Below the pieces are notes generated by a model. It had not been told where the DNA came from and did not search any database. It saw only the letters and a list, made by a program, of their open reading frames with translations. A stretch of 64,000 nucleotides of DNA, from contig NZ_LAPT01000003.1 in NCBI RefSeq assembly GCF_003194385.1, positions 37,312 to 101,311 on the forward strand, given 5' to 3'. This document shows, piece after piece, positions 27,613 through 36,939 of the stretch (its first letter is position 1; each line of letters opens with the position of its first letter). The position numbers and the translations under genes are program-made. The stretch comes from Pokkaliibacter plantistimulans. GTDB taxonomy: Bacteria > Pseudomonadota > Gammaproteobacteria > Pseudomonadales > Balneatricaceae.

Positions 27613-28365
27613 ATGAAAGTCTTAGTCGCAGTCAAACGTGTCATTGACTACAACGTCAAAGTGCGGGTCAAGGCAGATCAGACCGATGTTGATCTGGCCA
27701 ACGTCAAAATGGCCCTCAATCCATTCTGTGAAATCGCTGTCGAAGAAGCGGTACGCCTGAAAGAGCAGGGCGTGGCCACTGAGATCGTGGTGGTTTCTAT
27801 CGGTGATAAAGCCTGTCAGGAACAGCTGCGCACTGCGCTGGCTCTGGGGGCTGACCGCGCCATTCAGGTCGATACCGCTAACGGCCTGGACTCCCTCAAT
27901 ATTGCCAAGCTGCTGGCTAAGCTGGTCGAGCAGGAGCAGCCCGGTCTGGTCATTCTTGGCAAGCAGGCCATCGACTCCGACAACAACCAGACAGGTCAGA
28001 TGCTGGCGGCGCTGACCGGTATGCCTCAGGCAACCTTCGCCTCTGCTGTGGTGGTAGACGGGGACAAGGTCAGCGTCACCCGTGAAGTCGACGGTGGCCT
28101 GCAAACCCTCAACCTCAACCTGCCTGCCGTGGTGACCACGGACCTGCGTCTCAATGAGCCGCGTTATGCCTCGCTGCCCAACATCATGAAGGCCAAGAAA
28201 AAGCCGCTGGATGTGAAGACTCCGGCCGATCTCGGCGTGACGATCAAAAACCATGTACAGCTGTTGAAAGTCGAAGCACCTGCTGAGCGTCAGGGCGGTA
28301 TCAAGGTCGCGTCGGTGGAAGAGCTGGTGGCCAAACTGAAGAACGAAGCCAAGGTGTTGGGTTGA
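27613..28365 (+). CDS. etfB: Electron transfer flavoprotein beta subunit
   Basis: Small subunit of ETF, which accepts electrons from acyl-CoA dehydrogenases and passes them to ETF-ubiquinone oxidoreductase. At 250 aa it is family length; N-terminus [20 protein letters not shown] and the AMP-site region [17 protein letters not shown] are typical. AGAAGGGG precedes the ATG. It is followed after 10 bp by etfA. With two DmdC-like dehydrogenases and fadBA in the same window, it forms the electron outlet of the beta-oxidation set. The quinone oxidoreductase is not in the window. Confidence 0.97.
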   Translation: MKVLVAVKRVIDYNVKVRVKADQTDVDLANVKMALNPFCEIAVEEAVRLKEQGVATEIVVVSIGDKACQEQLRTALALGADRAIQVDTANGLDSLNIAKLLAKLVEQEQPGLVILGKQAIDSDNNQTGQMLAALTGMPQATFASAVVVDGDKVSVTREVDGGLQTLNLNLPAVVTTDLRLNEPRYASLPNIMKAKKKPLDVKTPADLGVTIKNHVQLLKVEAPAERQGGIKVASVEELVAKLKNEAKVLG

Positions 28366-28375
28366 GGAGCAGACG

Positions 28376-29305
28376 ATGAGCATTCTGGTTGTAGCAGAAC
28401 ACGATAACCACAGCCTGAAACCGGCGACCCTCAATACACTGGGCGCGGCACAACAGCTGGGTAGCGACATTACCGTACTGGTCGCCGGCCAGCACTGCGG
28501 CGCGGTTGCCGAACAGGCGGCCAGAGCGGCGGGAGTGAGCAAGGTCATTCTGGCTGACTCACCCGCCTACGCCCAGCAACTGGCGGAAAACATGGCCACC
28601 CTGATCGTGGCTCAGGCTGCCGGGTATGACTACGTGCTGGCGCCCGCCACCACAACCGGCAAGAACGTATTGCCGCGAGTGGCTGCCCTTTTGGATGTCG
28701 CGCAGCTGTCCGACATTATCGCAGTAGTCAGTGCCGATACCTTCAAGCGTCCGATTTACGCTGGCAATGCCATCGCCACCGTGCAGAGCCTGGACCCGGT
28801 GAAAGTGATCACCGTGCGTACCACCGCTTTCGACGCTGTGGCCGCCGAGGGCAGCAATGCTGCCATTGAAGCGGTAGAGGCAGGTCAGGACTCCGGCCTG
28901 TCACGCCATGTCAGTGATGAAGTGGTGGTGTCTGACCGTCCTGAGCTGACTGCCGCAGGCATCGTGGTTTCCGGTGGCCGTGGGGTAGGCTCGAAGGAGA
29001 ATTTCGCGGTGATTGAATCGCTGGCCGACAAGCTCGGTGCAGCGGTGGGTGCTTCCCGTGCCGCTGTGGATGCAGGCTTTGCTCCCAACGATATCCAGGT
29101 GGGCCAGACCGGCAAGATCGTCGCGCCTCAGCTGTACGTCGCAGTTGGTATCTCCGGCGCTATTCAGCATCTGGCCGGGATGAAGGATTCCAAGGTCATC
29201 GTCGCTATTAACAAGGATGAAGAGGCACCGATTTTCCAGGTGGCCGATTATGGGCTGGTAGCGGATTTGTTTACTGCGTTGCCGGAGCTGGAAAAGCAGG
29301 TCTGA
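28376..29305 (+). CDS. etfA: Electron transfer flavoprotein alpha subunit
   Basis: Large ETF subunit carrying the FAD, 309 aa. The FAD-domain blocks [33 protein letters not shown] and [17 protein letters not shown] are intact. Good ribosome-binding site (GAGGAG) and 10-bp spacing to etfB. A large inverted repeat (ACGATCTCT / AGAGATCGT) follows the stop and may be a terminator or dispersed element. Confidence 0.97.
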   Translation: MSILVVAEHDNHSLKPATLNTLGAAQQLGSDITVLVAGQHCGAVAEQAARAAGVSKVILADSPAYAQQLAENMATLIVAQAAGYDYVLAPATTTGKNVLPRVAALLDVAQLSDIIAVVSADTFKRPIYAGNAIATVQSLDPVKVITVRTTAFDAVAAEGSNAAIEAVEAGQDSGLSRHVSDEVVVSDRPELTAAGIVVSGGRGVGSKENFAVIESLADKLGAAVGASRAAVDAGFAPNDIQVGQTGKIVAPQLYVAVGISGAIQHLAGMKDSKVIVAINKDEEAPIFQVADYGLVADLFTALPELEKQV

Positions 29306-29312
29306 GCGCGTT

Positions 29313-29370
29313 GTTACGATCTCTTGATCTGCTCGCTGCCAGGCTGCGGCAACAGCGAGAGATCGTGAAC
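29313..29370. repeat. Imperfect palindrome after etfA (REP-like)
   Basis: GTTACGATCTCT at 29313-29324 mirrors AGAGATCGTGAAC at 29358-29370, with a second internal pair CTCGCTG (29332-29338) / CAGCGAG (29353-29359). The outer arms contain the GTTCACGATCT-type motif found after other genes in the window. It could act as a terminator for etfBA, but has no T tract. Confidence 0.5.
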
Positions 29371-29450
29371 CGCTTGATACCCGCAGCAGTATTCACAGGG
29401 ACGGCGAGTCTGTCGCCTCCCTTCCAAGGCTAAAAATAAGAGGAACCACC

Positions 29451-31619
29451 ATGGAGTTTTCAGGTCAGGCCATTCAGGTCTCCGCTCTGGGCGATGGCAT
29501 CTACGAGGTGTGCTTCAATCTGGCGGGGGAGTCGGTCAACAAGTTCAATCAGACCACCCTCAATGAACTGAAGGACGTGGCAGCTGGTCTGACCGCGACC
29601 GCAGGCATCAGGGGGGTACTGTTCAGCAGCGCCAAGGATGTGTTTATCGTCGGCGCTGATATCACCGAATTCAATCAGATGTTCTCGGCTTCCGAAGACG
29701 AGATCAAAGGCCATATCGCTGGCCTGAACGCCATCTTCAACAGCGTTGAAGATCTGCCTTGCCCCACCGTGGTGGCGATCAATGGAATCGCGCTGGGCGG
29801 CGGCTTCGAGATGTGCCTGTCCTGCGACTTCCGCGTCATGAGCGAGAGTGCCAAGGTCGGTCTGCCTGAAGTCAAACTGGGTATCTATCCCGGCTGGGGT
29901 GGTACCGTGCGTCTGCCACGTCTGATCGGGGCTGACAATGCCGTCGAGTGGATCTGTACCGGTGCGGAGAAACGTGCCGATGCCGCCTTCAAGGACGGTG
30001 CTGTTGATGCCGTGGTCAGCGCTGACAAGCTGCGTGATGCGGCACTGGACTTGTTGCAGAAAGCCATTGCCGGTGAATTCGATCACAACGCCCGCCGTCA
30101 GGAAAAGCAGAGTGCGCTGCCGCTGTCCGAAATTGAAAAGATGATGGTGTTCGAGAGCGCCAAGGGCGTGGTCGGTGCCAAGGCCGGTCCTCACTATCCG
30201 GCACCGATGGAAGTCATCGCGACGATCCAGAAAGCCGCCCGTCATGGTCGAGACAAGGCGCTGGAAATCGAATCCAAGGGCTTTGCCAAGCTGGCCAAGA
30301 CTTCGGTGACCGCCTCTCTGGTAGGGCTGTTCCTTAAAGACCAGTTCCTTAAGAAACAGGCCAAAACCTATGAAGCCAGTGCTCAGCCAGTCAAACAGGC
30401 AGCGGTACTGGGCGCCGGCATCATGGGGGGCGGAGTGGCCTATCAGTCGGCGGTGAAAGGCACGCCGATCATCATGAAGGACATCGCTCCCAAGGCGCTG
30501 GAGCTGGGCCTGAGTGAGGCCAACAAGCTGCTGCTGAAGCAGGTTGAACGCGAAAAAATCACTGCCGAGCAGATGGCCCGCACCCTGAACCAGATTACCC
30601 CGGCTCTGTCGTACGGCGAGTTCGGTCATGTTGATCTGGTGGTCGAAGCCGTGGTGGAGAATCCCAAGGTCAAGGCGGCGGTGCTGGCGGAAGTGGAAGG
30701 TATGGTGCGCGACGAAACCATTCTGACCTCCAACACCTCGACCATTTCCATCAGCCTGCTGGCACAGTCGCTCAAGCGTCCGGAAAACTTCTGCGGTATG
30801 CACTTCTTCAACCCGGTGCACCGTATGCCACTGGTCGAGGTTATCCGTGGTGAGAAAACCAGCGAGAAGGCCGTAGCTACTACGGTTGCCTACGCCAGAG
30901 CCATGGGCAAAACCCCCATCGTGGTCAATGACTGCCCGGGCTTCCTGGTAAACCGCATCCTGTTCCCCTATTTCGCCGGTTTCTCCAAACTGATGGCCGA
31001 TGGCGCAGATTTCCGTCAGGTCGACAAGGTGATGGAAGGTTTCGGCTGGCCCATGGGCCCGGCCTATCTGCTGGACGTCGTCGGCATGGATACCGCCTGT
31101 CACGCTGACAAGGTGATGGCAGACGGCTTCCCGGATCGCATGGCCCATGAAGGCACAACCGTGATCGAGAAGCTGTATGAGCTGGGTCGCTATGGGCAGA
31201 AGAACAATCAGGGCTTCTATGTCTATAAGGAAGACAAGCGCGGTAAACCCAAGAAAGTGGTGGATGACAGCGTCTTCGCGCTGCTGCGCGATATAACCGG
31301 CGAGCAGAAGGCCTTTGAGGCGGACGATATCATCGCCCGCATGATGATCCCCATGTGTATCGAAACCGCCCGCTGCCTGGAAGACGGTATCGTCAGCAGT
31401 GCAGCTGAAGCGGATATGGGCCTGATTTACGGCATCGGTTTCCCACCGTTCCGTGGTGGTGCGCTGCAGTACATCGACGCCATGGGCATGGCGGCCTTTG
31501 TTGAGCTGGCATCCCGCTATGCGCACCTCGGCAAGCTGTATCAGCCCACCGAGCGCATGCTGCAGATGGCACAACAGGGTGAAACCTACTACCCCGCAGC
31601 GACCCCAGCCAGCCACTGA
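29451..31619 (+). CDS. fadB: Fatty acid oxidation complex alpha subunit
   Basis: Bifunctional beta-oxidation enzyme: N-terminal enoyl-CoA hydratase/isomerase (about 1-190) and C-terminal L-3-hydroxyacyl-CoA dehydrogenase (about 310-720). 722 aa, close to E. coli FadB (729). Hydratase region [16 protein letters not shown] with Glu, and [16 protein letters not shown] with the second catalytic Glu; NAD-binding [13 protein letters not shown]; dehydrogenase His in [19 protein letters not shown] precedes the ATG. It forms the trifunctional complex with FadA, encoded 21 bp downstream. Confidence 0.97.
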   Translation: MEFSGQAIQVSALGDGIYEVCFNLAGESVNKFNQTTLNELKDVAAGLTATAGIRGVLFSSAKDVFIVGADITEFNQMFSASEDEIKGHIAGLNAIFNSVEDLPCPTVVAINGIALGGGFEMCLSCDFRVMSESAKVGLPEVKLGIYPGWGGTVRLPRLIGADNAVEWICTGAEKRADAAFKDGAVDAVVSADKLRDAALDLLQKAIAGEFDHNARRQEKQSALPLSEIEKMMVFESAKGVVGAKAGPHYPAPMEVIATIQKAARHGRDKALEIESKGFAKLAKTSVTASLVGLFLKDQFLKKQAKTYEASAQPVKQAAVLGAGIMGGGVAYQSAVKGTPIIMKDIAPKALELGLSEANKLLLKQVEREKITAEQMARTLNQITPALSYGEFGHVDLVVEAVVENPKVKAAVLAEVEGMVRDETILTSNTSTISISLLAQSLKRPENFCGMHFFNPVHRMPLVEVIRGEKTSEKAVATTVAYARAMGKTPIVVNDCPGFLVNRILFPYFAGFSKLMADGADFRQVDKVMEGFGWPMGPAYLLDVVGMDTACHADKVMADGFPDRMAHEGTTVIEKLYELGRYGQKNNQGFYVYKEDKRGKPKKVVDDSVFALLRDITGEQKAFEADDIIARMMIPMCIETARCLEDGIVSSAAEADMGLIYGIGFPPFRGGALQYIDAMGMAAFVELASRYAHLGKLYQPTERMLQMAQQGETYYPAATPASH

Positions 31620-32825
<1,206 letters not shown>

Positions 32826-32830
32826 TCGCT

Positions 32831-32857
32831 CGCTGCCCCGGCTTGCCGGGGTGAGCG
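32831..32857 (+). terminator. GC-rich hairpin just after fadA
   Basis: CGCTGCCCCGG / CCGGGGTGAGCG pair almost perfectly around a CTTG loop, five bases after the fadA stop. No T tract, so perhaps an mRNA-stabilising 3' hairpin, with the true terminator at 33092-33116. Confidence 0.45.
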
Positions 32858-33091
32858 TTGGCCTCGAAGGCGTCCTTCCCGGCCTCTGTCCTGCGTCACA
32901 CGGCACGGTGGACAAAGGCAGGGAAGGGCGTCGGTGACCGGTCTGTCCCGCAGTCTGACGGGTCACCTGCTCTGGCGGAGAATCGAGCTGTATCGCCGCC
33001 GGAGCGCCCTTTGTTTTACATGTTCGTTGAGTTGACCAGGGGCGGCACCCTCCGCTCCCTGGACTTATCCTGAGTTGACTGGTGTTTGTTG

Positions 33092-33116
33092 CCCCCGCAT
33101 GACGGGGGATTTTTTT
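33092..33116 (+). terminator. Intrinsic terminator between fadA and the ADP-ribosyltransferase gene
   Basis: CCCCCG / CGGGGG stem with a CATGA loop and seven T residues. The T tract faces plus-strand transcription (fadBA, 270 bp upstream). It touches the stop codon of the convergent minus-strand gene. Confidence 0.8.
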
Positions 33117-33789
33117 AGCCTTTTTCTGTGCGATGCTGCTCAGGCTCGTTACTGCTGACTGCCTGCCCGGTTGGCTCTGTCTCCTGCATTTCGGTCAGGC
33201 TGATGTGCCACACTCCCTCCTGCTTTTCCATTTGCTGAACCTGAAAGGGGGTATTGGGCCGAATCAGCGCCTCCTCTTCATCTTTATACTCCGCAAACGC
33301 TCTGACATTGACCGCTGACTGGGTAGTGAGTGTCAGTTCTACCCGGGTGCCAGGAATGAAGGCTTTCTGCGGGTTCAATGAGGTGCTCATAAAGGCACTG
33401 TCACGATAGGGCCGGTCGAGGGCAAAGCGCGTGTGTACCTCTTCATCACTCATGTTTTTGCTAATGCCCCGGTATAGCGGGCTTGCCGCCTGATGCTCTG
33501 GCTCTTGGGCCAGCTTCTGCAAGCCCTGCTGCAAGGCCTCCACTACGGGGACCACCTTGTCGTTGTGCTGATAGCGCAGGTGATGGTTGATTGTCGGGTA
33601 CAGATTGGTGGTGTACAGACGGATGGCAAGAAACTCATGGTAATCCGTAGCCGAAACGAGCCAAAGCTTGCTTAACTGCTGAGTCGTTGTAGCGGTTAGG
33701 CGGTGTGCTGATAGCGTTCGGATAGGCCGCCAACTGGCTGGCAGAGGTGGGTTTGTTGGCCGCCGAGCTGCTGCCTGAGGATGAGGCAC
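33115..33789 (-). CDS. ADP-ribosyltransferase (R-S-E class) catalytic region of an effector-like protein
   Basis: The 224-codon frame contains a mono-ADP-ribosyltransferase domain of the R-S-E class (C3/ExoS/arginine-ART type). Helical lead-in YHEFLAIRLYTTNLYPTIN (about 50-68); Arg107 in SPLYRGIS; STS at 135-137 in SAFMSTSLNP; and the ExE signature E171-x-E173 in DEEEALIRPNTPFQV. All three NAD-site motifs are intact, so the fold should be active if made. The ATG at 33789 has no good ribosome-binding site, and its first 45 codons (Pro/Arg/Thr-rich) look out of frame. The natural N-terminus seems to be the overlapping frame 33913-33635, requiring a +1 shift. There is no signal peptide. Neighbouring chaperone-like gene upstream. 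Target unknown. Confidence 0.75.
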   Translation of the reverse strand: MPHPQAAARRPTNPPLPASWRPIRTLSAHRLTATTTQQLSKLWLVSATDYHEFLAIRLYTTNLYPTINHHLRYQHNDKVVPVVEALQQGLQKLAQEPEHQAASPLYRGISKNMSDEEVHTRFALDRPYRDSAFMSTSLNPQKAFIPGTRVELTLTTQSAVNVRAFAEYKDEEEALIRPNTPFQVQQMEKQEGVWHISLTEMQETEPTGQAVSSNEPEQHRTEKG

Positions 33790-33913
33790 CGAGCCATTTA
33801 CCCAGCTTATGCAGCACGCCAGCCTTGTGTTTACCCTTGGTATGCTGTGGGGGGTTACCCTCGACGGACGAGGAATAGGGGCTGGCGGAGGGGGATGACA
33901 GTGATGCCTTCAT
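33635..33913 (-). CDS. Ser-rich N-terminal secretion-signal-like frame of the ADP-ribosyltransferase effector
   Basis: 92 codons, starting at an ATG that overlaps the stop of the chaperone-like gene (ATGA) and has GGAG eight bases upstream. The product opens MKASLSSPSASPYSSS, Ser/Pro-rich and lacking a Sec signal, as in type III effector N-termini, then has a basic amphipathic stretch (HKAGVLHKLGKWLG) that could bind a chaperone. It ends NDSAVKQALARFGYGLP and a stop, just where the catalytic frame (+1) takes over. Omitting one base near 33645-33652 would fuse the frames as ALARFG-TDYHEFLAIRLYT, a natural continuation. Thus the two frames are probably one gene of about 265 codons, interrupted by a frameshift, a sequencing error or, less likely, programmed recoding. 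Confidence 0.6.
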   Translation of the reverse strand: MKASLSSPSASPYSSSVEGNPPQHTKGKHKAGVLHKLGKWLGASSSGSSSAANKPTSASQLAAYPNAISTPPNRYNDSAVKQALARFGYGLP

Positions 33914-34401
33914 GGCTGTTTCTCCGACATCAGTGACCGCCCCAACATCACTGCTGGATTAGCTGATCGATTGACCGACGCCTGCTGGTCCTGGCGGAAA
34001 CGCGTGATAGTCTCCCGCAGTTGCTGGCTCAGTTGTTGCAGTTGCTCCAACACCTGCCCCAGAGGCTCTGCATCGCCATGGATCAGGCTATGGCTGTAGC
34101 GCAGACACAGCAGGCGCTGCTCGATATCCAGCGCGATACTGGCGTTCAACGTATGAGCCGGGGTCAGATTCAGGTGCAGTGACAGGGCAAGCAAACGGCC
34201 ATCCTGTTCTGGGTCGATGCTGGTCAGCGAGTGGATGATAAACACGCTTTTGCCATCAGCGCTGGCAACCAGCAGGCATTCGTTGCCAGCGCTGAGCGGC
34301 CAGAGTAAATGCCCCTCCTGTCGCAGTGCTTCCAATTGGGCGCTGTCGGCTCCTAGCGGTCTGAGCACGTGTTCCAGACGTTGGGTCGGGTAGTTATCCA
34401 T
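33910..34401 (-). CDS. CesT/Tir-type secretion chaperone-like protein
   Basis: 163 aa from the ATG at 34401 (MDNYPTQRLEHVLRPL), preceded by GAGA at six bases. The open frame continues upstream to 34833, but that part is Arg/Ser-rich and not protein-like. The product fits the type III secretion chaperone family (CesT/SycE fold, usually 130-170 aa): an N-terminal helix with LGADSAQLEALRQEG, beta strands LLVASADGKSVFIIHSL and LLALSLHLNL, then SIALDIEQRLLCLRYSH, and a C-terminal helix LGQVLEQLQQLSQQLRETI. Its stop overlaps the effector start (ATGA), the usual chaperone-effector arrangement (for example SpcS-ExoS). Similarity was judged by pattern only, so the family call is moderate. Confidence 0.6.
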   Translation of the reverse strand: MDNYPTQRLEHVLRPLGADSAQLEALRQEGHLLWPLSAGNECLLVASADGKSVFIIHSLTSIDPEQDGRLLALSLHLNLTPAHTLNASIALDIEQRLLCLRYSHSLIHGDAEPLGQVLEQLQQLSQQLRETITRFRQDQQASVNRSANPAVMLGRSLMSEKQP

Positions 34402-34810
34402 ACAAATTCTCTGCGCTGTTGTGTTAGAGCGTGTTCGCGATCTGCTGCTTATCGGCCACACGACGTTGAAAAGATCTCCAGAATGTTCTTGATGGCCCAT
34501 CAACTCATTGACCAGCCAGCGCTGTGACCTCTGCTGTTTTCGCCTTGTGTGGCCCAGGCTCATGCGTCGTGAACACATACGTAAACTGAAATATGAACCC
34601 AGTACGGGTAAAAGGCCGGAGCTGACTGAACCCTTCCACATACCCTGGGTTGTTGCGTTATCAGTGGAGCGCAGGGGGAGACTTGTTCCACTCAGAATCT
34701 GAACCTGCTCATGCTGTAGGGAAGCAGGTCCTAAAGGTGAATACTTGGCCAGGTTAGAGGGTGAACCTGCTTTGCTGCTAAACTTGTGCATCATTTCTAT
34801 AGGCATTGCC
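34402..34810. other. Intergenic region with a fragment of a dispersed repeat
   Basis: About 410 bp between two divergent genes. 34451-34488 matches, at 31 of 38 positions, the reverse complement of 63956-63993 at the window's right edge, and 34433-34443 carries the GTTCGCGATCT motif. No gene is supported. The promoters of the chaperone-effector pair and the methyltransferase should lie here. Confidence 0.55.
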
Positions 34811-35836
34811 ATGACCCCTATCGCTGCGAGCATCGCGCTTGCCTTTGCACAGCGTCAGCCGCTGTTCAGCCGTTGTCAGACGGAAAACACCACCTGCTAT
34901 CGCCTGTTTCACGGAACTAACGAAGGTTTGCCCGGCGTCACCGTTGATCGCTATGGTGATCTCTATCTGCTTCAGAGTTTTCATACTCCGCTTGACGTCG
35001 GGCAGTATCAGCAAATCGTCGCAGCGATAGAGCAGCAGCTGGGGCAGTCCGTGCTGTGGGTGTATAACGACCGCTCCGGCAGTAACAGCCGTATTGATAC
35101 TGCACAGCAAGACTTCGCTTTGCGACCCGTGGACGCCGCGCTGGCGGATCACGAGGGGCTGGAGCTGGGCGTAAGCTATCGGGTACGAGGGCGGCATCAG
35201 GGGCAGGATCCGTTGCTGTTTCTGGATTTGCGTAATGCCCGGCGTTACGTACTGGAGAACAGCCAGGGCAAGGATGTGCTCAACCTGTTCTCCTACACCT
35301 GTGGTGTGGGTCTGTGTGCGGCCAAAGGTGGCGCGCGACAAGTGGTGAATATCGATTTTGCCCAGTCAGCACTGGCAGTGGGTAAGGAGAATGCCGAGCT
35401 GAATGGCTTCCCTGAAAGCCAGATCAGCTTTGTGCAGAGTGACTTTTTCCCTGCCTGTCGTCAGCTGGCGGGCCTGCCGGTTGCCGCACGGCGTGGCAAA
35501 CGCCTGCCCAGCTATCCGCGGCTGGCACCGCGGCAGTTTGATCTGGTGTTTCTTGATCCGCCGCGTTATGCCAGCAGTGCTTTTGGCACCGTTGATCTGC
35601 TGCGTGATTATCAGAGCCTGCTGAAGCCTGCCATTCTGACCACTCAGGCGGATGGTCAGCTGATTTGCTGCAACAACGTGGCGCAGGTGGATATGGATAC
35701 CTGGCGTGCGCTGGTGCTGCGCTGTGCAGAAAAGCTGGAGCGACCCGTGCGTGACGTGCAGGTCATCAGCCCGGCAGAAGACTTCCCCAGTCCTGATGGT
35801 CATTCTCCCCTGAAGACGCTGGTGTTGCAGTTCTGA
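34811..35836 (+). CDS. RlmI-like class I SAM-dependent methyltransferase
   Basis: 341 aa. RlmI/RlmK-type layout without the usual N-terminal PUA domain: the insert domain starts YRLFHGTNEGLPGVTVDRYGD (about 30-50), followed by the SAM-binding motif DVLNLFSYTCGVGLCAAKGGA (split as NLFSYTCGVG) and the DPPRYASS catalytic-loop equivalent of DPP. Members methylate cytosine C5 or guanine in 23S rRNA; the exact target is not determined. The ATG at 34811 is preferred; a TTG at 34745 with AAGGTG upstream would add 22 residues. The gene stands alone. Confidence 0.82.
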   Translation: MTPIAASIALAFAQRQPLFSRCQTENTTCYRLFHGTNEGLPGVTVDRYGDLYLLQSFHTPLDVGQYQQIVAAIEQQLGQSVLWVYNDRSGSNSRIDTAQQDFALRPVDAALADHEGLELGVSYRVRGRHQGQDPLLFLDLRNARRYVLENSQGKDVLNLFSYTCGVGLCAAKGGARQVVNIDFAQSALAVGKENAELNGFPESQISFVQSDFFPACRQLAGLPVAARRGKRLPSYPRLAPRQFDLVFLDPPRYASSAFGTVDLLRDYQSLLKPAILTTQADGQLICCNNVAQVDMDTWRALVLRCAEKLERPVRDVQVISPAEDFPSPDGHSPLKTLVLQF

Positions 35837-36018
35837 TCCGGGATCGTGAGCTCGTTCTGCCAGTCTGTTGATGGCCACGATGCCGTGGTGAAAGCGGGTG
35901 GTGACACTAATGTGACCACCCTGTGACAAATTTCTGACCATGTGGAATATTTTTTGCTGTTGAAACAGTCTGCTTCGGCATGACTGGAGTTCATCCAATA
36001 CCACTGGGAGCTTTGCCT

Positions 36019-36858
36019 ATGTCACGTTTTACCCTGCGCACCGCCGCGGTTTCTGTTGCTCTGTTATGGGGCAGTGTCAGCCTGCCGAGCTGGGCGGCGG
36101 ATACCCCGGCAGCGCCTGCCTATACCACCAAGGATCTGAATGAGCAGCTGGTGCTGGCCACGCTGTGGATGCAGGCTTCCGGTGAGTTCAAGGCGCTGTC
36201 TTATCAGGCTTTCAATCTGGCCAAACTGCGGCTGGATATGTATCTGGCCGGTCATCCCGGCGGCAAGAAAGTCGCTGTGATCGTCGATGCTGATGAAACG
36301 GTACTGGACAACTCGGCGTACGAGGCCTGGCTGGTGGGCAAGGATTTCGGCTATTCCAGCAAGACCTGGGACAAGTGGATGGAGGCAGCGGAGGCCAAGG
36401 CCATGCCCGGTGCCGTGGCGTTTCTCAATTATGTGAAGAAGCGTGGCGGGGAAGTGTTCTACGTCACCAACCGCAAGGAAGTGGGCAAGGCTGGCACCAT
36501 CAAGAACATGAAGGCGCTGGGTTTCCCCTTTGTTGACGATGCCCACCTGATGCTGCGCACCGACAGCAGTAACAAGGAGCCACGCCGTCAGCAGATCGCT
36601 GCTGACTATGATGTGGCGCTGCTGATGGGCGACAATCTCAACGACTTCAGTGCTGCCTTCGATACCAAGACCCTGGCAGAGAGCGATGCTGCGGTAGAAA
36701 GTAACAAGGCCAGGTTTGGTGCCGAGTTTATCGTGTTACCGAACCCCACATACGGTGACTGGGAAGGTAAGGTATACAACAACAACTGGGGCGCCTCACC
36801 GGCTGAGAAAGACCAGATGCGCAAGGCCCATCTGCATCCCTGGCAGCCTGCGGAGTAA
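36019..36858 (+). CDS. 5'-nucleotidase / acid phosphatase, e(P4) family (HAD class C)
   Basis: 279 aa exported HAD phosphohydrolase. Signal peptide ends at about PSWA|AD (25-27). Nucleophile motif D90-x-D92 in IVDADETVLDNS, later VTNRK and GDNLNDFS (motif IV, metal ligands). The lipoprotein e(P4) of Haemophilus hydrolyses nucleotides such as NMN at the outer membrane; here no lipobox Cys is present, so the enzyme is probably soluble in the periplasm. GGAG lies eight bases before the ATG at 36019. It is convergent with the GGDEF-EAL gene across a strong hairpin. Confidence 0.92.
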   Translation: MSRFTLRTAAVSVALLWGSVSLPSWAADTPAAPAYTTKDLNEQLVLATLWMQASGEFKALSYQAFNLAKLRLDMYLAGHPGGKKVAVIVDADETVLDNSAYEAWLVGKDFGYSSKTWDKWMEAAEAKAMPGAVAFLNYVKKRGGEVFYVTNRKEVGKAGTIKNMKALGFPFVDDAHLMLRTDSSNKEPRRQQIAADYDVALLMGDNLNDFSAAFDTKTLAESDAAVESNKARFGAEFIVLPNPTYGDWEGKVYNNNWGASPAEKDQMRKAHLHPWQPAE

Positions 36859-36888
36859 GCGTCCGTTCTCATTGCTACGCGCTTATCG

Positions 36889-36933
36889 CCGGATACAACA
36901 AGACCGCCATCACGGCGGCCTTGTTGTATCCGG
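36889..36933. terminator. Long symmetrical hairpin between convergent genes
   Basis: A perfect 14-bp stem CCGGATACAACAAG / CTTGTTGTATCCGG (36889-36902, 36920-36933) encloses a further CCGCC / GGCGG pair. It lies between the ends of two converging genes and probably acts in both directions. No T tract on either side. Confidence 0.7.
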
Positions 36934-36939
36934 GTCTGA

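Noticed and set aside
29460..31616. 718-codon open frame antisense to fadB
   Set aside because: Mirror of the FadB codon pattern; His/Gln/Gly-rich with no family motifs. fadB on the other strand is certain.
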